Part shown: positions 6,732 through 8,757 of the stretch, in pieces
How positions within the stretch are numbered: position 1 is the first letter of the stretch
How the letters are laid out: each line of letters begins with the position of its first letter
Origin: Candidatus Heimdallarchaeota archaeon
GTDB taxonomy: Archaea; Asgardarchaeota; Heimdallarchaeia; Heimdallarchaeales; Heimdallarchaeaceae
Direction: 5' to 3'
Length of the DNA: 8,757 nt
Assembly: GCA_030628305.1 (NCBI GenBank)
Contig: DAOVRE010000052.1
Span: 1 to 8,757 of the forward strand
Translations under genes and position numbers: made by a program
The notes under the pieces: model-generated
Seen by the model: the letters and a program-made list of their open reading frames with translations, nothing else
What the model was told of the DNA's origin: nothing
Database searches by the model: none

Positions 6732-7680
6732 TCGGAAGTTTTGTCTTCTTTTTTTTCTTTTCTGCTTTTTTCTCTTGTTTATCAAGCATTACTATCCTTT
6801 CCCAGACCTTATCCATGATTTTTTTCAATGCCTCACCACTCTCGGATGTTTCAATTATTGGGATTTTTGCTTTTGTTGCTTCTTCAACAAGATAAGTTTG
6901 AATATTCCTGATTTCAGAGAAGGCGTTAATATACCGATCAGGTTTCCTAAGTTCTACTTCTGTACCTCTTTCTTGGATTCTTCTTTTGTGCTCCTCTTTC
7001 TCTTCTAGATATAAGAGAATCAATATAACATGAGCTTCGTCCAATACAGAAGGATTCAGTATATTTGGTGCTAAGTGAACACCTTCAATGATTGAATTTT
7101 CCCTAGAATAAAGAGCAGTTTGAATTGCTGATTCGACTCCAACAATAACATGACGACATTGCTCCTCGTATCCTACTATCGACTGTCTAAGAATAGGGTT
7201 AAGTTTAGGTTTTAATTTTTTATAAGCTTCATAGCTGCTTGAATGAAGCTCTGGGATTAGTTTTGAGGAAATTGTTTGTCGAAGAACTTGTCTTATCATA
7301 TCAGTACCTATAATATAAGAAATTTCCAATCTTTGGGACAGTTGTGAAGCTATTGTGCTCTTTCCAATACCTGGGACTCCTGCAAGCAAAATGATAATCG
7401 GTTTGTAACTTTGCCCCCCCTCAAATACGATATATCTTTCCGCAATTTTAGGGTCAATGCATTTAATTTCAGAAGTTATAATCTGAACTAGTTCTTCCTT
7501 ACTTATAGGATCTGAAGATGCGCTAACAATTTGTTCTACTTTGCTCGCTATTTCAAATACGAGGTTGGGATCCATTCCAATAGAATGTAAAGAAGTTGAC
7601 AATATGCCTTTTGAGAAATATTCGTATCTATCCTTTCTAAGTTGAATTTTGAGGAAATTTTCAGGTTGATCCGAATTCAT
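6721..7680 (-). CDS. pgk2: 2-phosphoglycerate kinase-like P-loop kinase with N-terminal ATP-cone
   Basis: A 319-residue protein. Residues 10-85 resemble an ATP-cone (LRKDRYEYFSKGILSTSL at 14-31). Residues 93-295 are a P-loop kinase: Walker A GVPGIGKST (101-109), GTDMIRQVLR (125-134), IPELHSSSYEA (142-152), IIEGVHL (197-203), the lid stretch HKRRIQER (231-238) and DRYINAFSEIRNIQ (248-261). This is the order seen in archaeal 2-phosphoglycerate kinase, which makes 2,3-bisphosphoglycerate, the precursor of cyclic 2,3-diphosphoglycerate in some methanogens; plant LPA1 proteins are related. The cyclase gene is not in this window, so the substrate is inferred. The last 20 residues contain a lysine-rich tail (KKAEKKKKKTK, 303-313) that is probably dispensable for catalysis. 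The ATG at 7680 is the first possible in-frame ATG after an upstream stop at 7699-7701. It overlaps pheT by 11 bases and is divergent from a paralogue. Confidence 0.82.
   Translation of the reverse strand: MNSDQPENFLKIQLRKDRYEYFSKGILSTSLHSIGMDPNLVFEIASKVEQIVSASSDPISKEELVQIITSEIKCIDPKIAERYIVFEGGQSYKPIIILLAGVPGIGKSTIASQLSQRLEISYIIGTDMIRQVLRQTISSKLIPELHSSSYEAYKKLKPKLNPILRQSIVGYEEQCRHVIVGVESAIQTALYSRENSIIEGVHLAPNILNPSVLDEAHVILILLYLEEKEEHKRRIQERGTEVELRKPDRYINAFSEIRNIQTYLVEEATKAKIPIIETSESGEALKKIMDKVWERIVMLDKQEKKAEKKKKKTKLPINQ
6749..6771 (+). terminator. Probable oligo-T terminator of pheST inside the convergent gene
   Basis: Runs of eight T (6749-6756) and six T (6766-6771) begin 18 bases after the pheT stop. 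They fit archaeal factor-independent termination. On the opposite strand the same bases encode the lysine-rich C-terminal tail of the kinase. Confidence 0.5.
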
Positions 7681-7697
7681 GTTAACCCAAATTATTA

Positions 7698-7706
7698 ATC
7701 ACCTCT
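7698..7706 (-). promoter_or_regulatory. Shine-Dalgarno-like site, unusually distant from the minus-strand kinase start
   Basis: Read on the minus strand this is AGAGGTGAT, a strong archaeal SD match, but it lies 17 bases upstream of the ATG at 7680. Either the spacing is unusual, or a non-ATG codon (ATT at 7690-7692) is used, or the match is coincidental and the message is nearly leaderless from the TATA candidate at 7709-7716. Confidence 0.35.
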
Positions 7707-7835
7707 AATAATATAACTGTTTCTTCAAGGAAAAAGTTTTTTGAATATCTGTCTAATTTTCTTTCTTCTTTCTGAATCCGGTGCTTTTAAATAGGAATTT
7801 AGGTAGTATTTTAATTAGAGCTGAATTAAGAAAAT

Positions 7836-7842
7836 AGAAGGA
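7836..7842 (+). promoter_or_regulatory. Shine-Dalgarno site of the plus-strand kinase
   Basis: AGAAGGA ends 8 bases before ATG 7851 and supports that start codon. Confidence 0.5.
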
Positions 7843-7850
7843 ACAAGTTT

Positions 7851-8747
7851 ATGGAAACAGAAACTAAAATATTCATTCAAGATAGAGATAAGAGGTTATT
7901 TTCTCGAGGAATATTAGCTAAAAAGCTTAGATTATTAGGAATTCCTTCTTCAGCTGGATATGAAATATCTATTGAAGTGTATAATGAGATTGCTAGACTT
8001 AAAGAAACAACCATTGAAAAAAATAGACTTGATGATATTGTTTTTGACATACTAAAATCCAGTAATAATAAGGAATGCGCAGATAAGTATATGCTTGTTG
8101 AAAAGTGGAAAGCATCAACCATGCCCTTGTGGATTCTTATTGCAGGTGCAATAGGCGTTGGGAAAAGCACTCTGTCGCTGAAGATTGCTGGTGACCTAGG
8201 TATTCAACATGTTATAGGGACCGATGTTGTGAGAGATATTTTGCGGAAAATATTATCAGTCGATGTCATGCCGGAATTGCATTCTCCCTCTTATAGTGCG
8301 TATAAAACTCTGAGACCAATTTATAGCAGTAGATTTGAGGAGGTGCTACTAGGGTTTGAAAATCATTCCAAATATGTTAATCTAGGTGTAGAGGCCGTTC
8401 TTTCTAGAGCTGCCACTGAATCCGTGTCAATAATAATTGAAGGAGAACACCTTTTACCTGCTCTGTTTGATGAAACTATCCTCTCACAACCAAACGTACT
8501 ATATATGACAATTGCAATTCCAGATCCTCTGTTGCATAAGGAGAATCTAAGTTCACAGTACACAAAAGAAAGAGCTGATTTAATAAACCATTTTAATGAT
8601 ATAAGGAAAATACACGATCACATTGTTAATGAAACACGAATTCGAAAGTTGCCCGTTGTTGAAACAAGTAGGGATTTGAACCCACTAGATACTGTAAGAA
8701 AAATTGTTGTAGACAAAATCGTTGCTATGGTTACAACTAAATCATAA
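7851..8747 (+). CDS. Diverged 2-phosphoglycerate kinase-family paralogue
   Basis: A 298-residue protein collinear with the minus-strand kinase. The ATP-cone-like N-terminus is at 9-80 (RDKRLFSRGILAKKL, 12-26). Walker A is GAIGVGKST (99-107), followed by GTDVVRDILR (123-132), MPELHSPSYSAY (140-151), IIIEGEHLLP (194-203) and FNDIRKIHDHI (248-258). Walker A and the TD motif are intact, so nucleotide binding is expected. It differs in the family's E-G-V-H motif (E-G-E-H here, E199). The lid segment is also changed: HKRRIQER of the paralogue becomes HKENLSSQ (229-236), losing three arginines, and the later arginine R249 of the paralogue aligns with D243. It has no lysine tail. Substrate or activity has probably shifted relative to true 2-phosphoglycerate kinase; a regulatory or partner role for the neighbour is possible. 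The gene is complete and stops 10 bases before the window's end. Confidence 0.78.
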   Translation: METETKIFIQDRDKRLFSRGILAKKLRLLGIPSSAGYEISIEVYNEIARLKETTIEKNRLDDIVFDILKSSNNKECADKYMLVEKWKASTMPLWILIAGAIGVGKSTLSLKIAGDLGIQHVIGTDVVRDILRKILSVDVMPELHSPSYSAYKTLRPIYSSRFEEVLLGFENHSKYVNLGVEAVLSRAATESVSIIIEGEHLLPALFDETILSQPNVLYMTIAIPDPLLHKENLSSQYTKERADLINHFNDIRKIHDHIVNETRIRKLPVVETSRDLNPLDTVRKIVVDKIVAMVTTKS

Positions 8748-8757
8748 TTCTTTAAAA

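Larger units (their letters stand above)
7681..7850. promoter_or_regulatory. Divergent promoter region between the two kinase paralogues
   Basis: This 170-base AT-rich spacer serves both genes. For the plus-strand gene, TTTTAAATA (7785-7793) is a TATA candidate that would start transcription near 7815-7822. For the minus-strand gene, TTATATTA (7709-7716, read on the minus strand) is a candidate that would start transcription only a few bases before the ATG at 7680. Pyrimidine-rich sequence at 7751-7773 separates the two. No operator-like palindrome was recognised. Confidence 0.5.

Noticed and set aside
6775..7008. A 77-codon plus-strand ORF rich in Phe and Cys
   Set aside because: It lies entirely inside the well-supported minus-strand kinase gene and its composition is that of a reverse-strand shadow.
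7877..8170. A 97-codon minus-strand ORF opposite the second kinase
   Set aside because: It overlaps the ATP-cone and Walker A coding region of a convincing gene and shows no recognisable domain or ribosome binding site.
6721..8747. Kinase pair as a zeta-toxin-type toxin-antitoxin system
   Set aside because: Both proteins share the full ATP-cone plus kinase layout and the motifs of the 2-phosphoglycerate kinase family; neither resembles a small antitoxin.

Overview
The window looks like chromosomal DNA from an AT-rich archaeon, most likely an Asgard-type lineage. Four things point to archaea: a PheS of the archaeal/eukaryotic type with an N-terminal winged-helix extension; a PheT of archaeal length with no bacterial tRNA-binding extensions; two genes of the archaeal 2-phosphoglycerate kinase family; and TATA-box-like elements plus GGTGA-type Shine-Dalgarno sites. 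The Asgard placement is an inference. It rests mainly on a membrane protein whose cytoplasmic end looks like a longin/roadblock-type domain, a fold that is greatly expanded in Asgard archaea.

Layout. Bases 1-2007 (+) are the 3' part of a large surface protein that is cut by the left edge. It has tandem ~105-residue Ig-like repeats, a single membrane helix, a basic stop-transfer stretch and a longin-like cytoplasmic domain. Bases 2049-2798 (+) encode a HAD phosphatase. Bases 2865-3347 (+) encode a GcvH-like lipoyl-domain protein in which the lysine that would carry lipoate is glutamate, followed by a very acidic tail. A 189-base leader region follows. It has a TATA box, a possible 13-codon aromatic-rich upstream ORF, a possible long-range hairpin and an oligo-T run. 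It precedes the pheS (3537-5027) and pheT (5037-6731) operon, which encodes both subunits of phenylalanyl-tRNA synthetase. Bases 6721-7680 (-) encode a 2-phosphoglycerate kinase-like protein that overlaps pheT tail to tail by 11 bases. After a 170-base divergent promoter region, bases 7851-8747 (+) encode a second, more divergent member of the same kinase family.

How the genes fit together. Only pheS-pheT is clearly a functional unit. The two kinase genes are head-to-head paralogues. The first keeps the P-loop and a basic lid segment, while the second keeps the P-loop but has lost the lid arginines. No cyclic-2,3-diphosphoglycerate synthetase gene is visible, so the product of the pathway is uncertain. 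The points most worth following are the receptor-like longin membrane protein, the non-lipoylatable GcvH-like protein, the possible pheST leader control, and the diverged kinase pair. No mobile elements, CRISPR arrays, tRNA or rRNA genes were seen.
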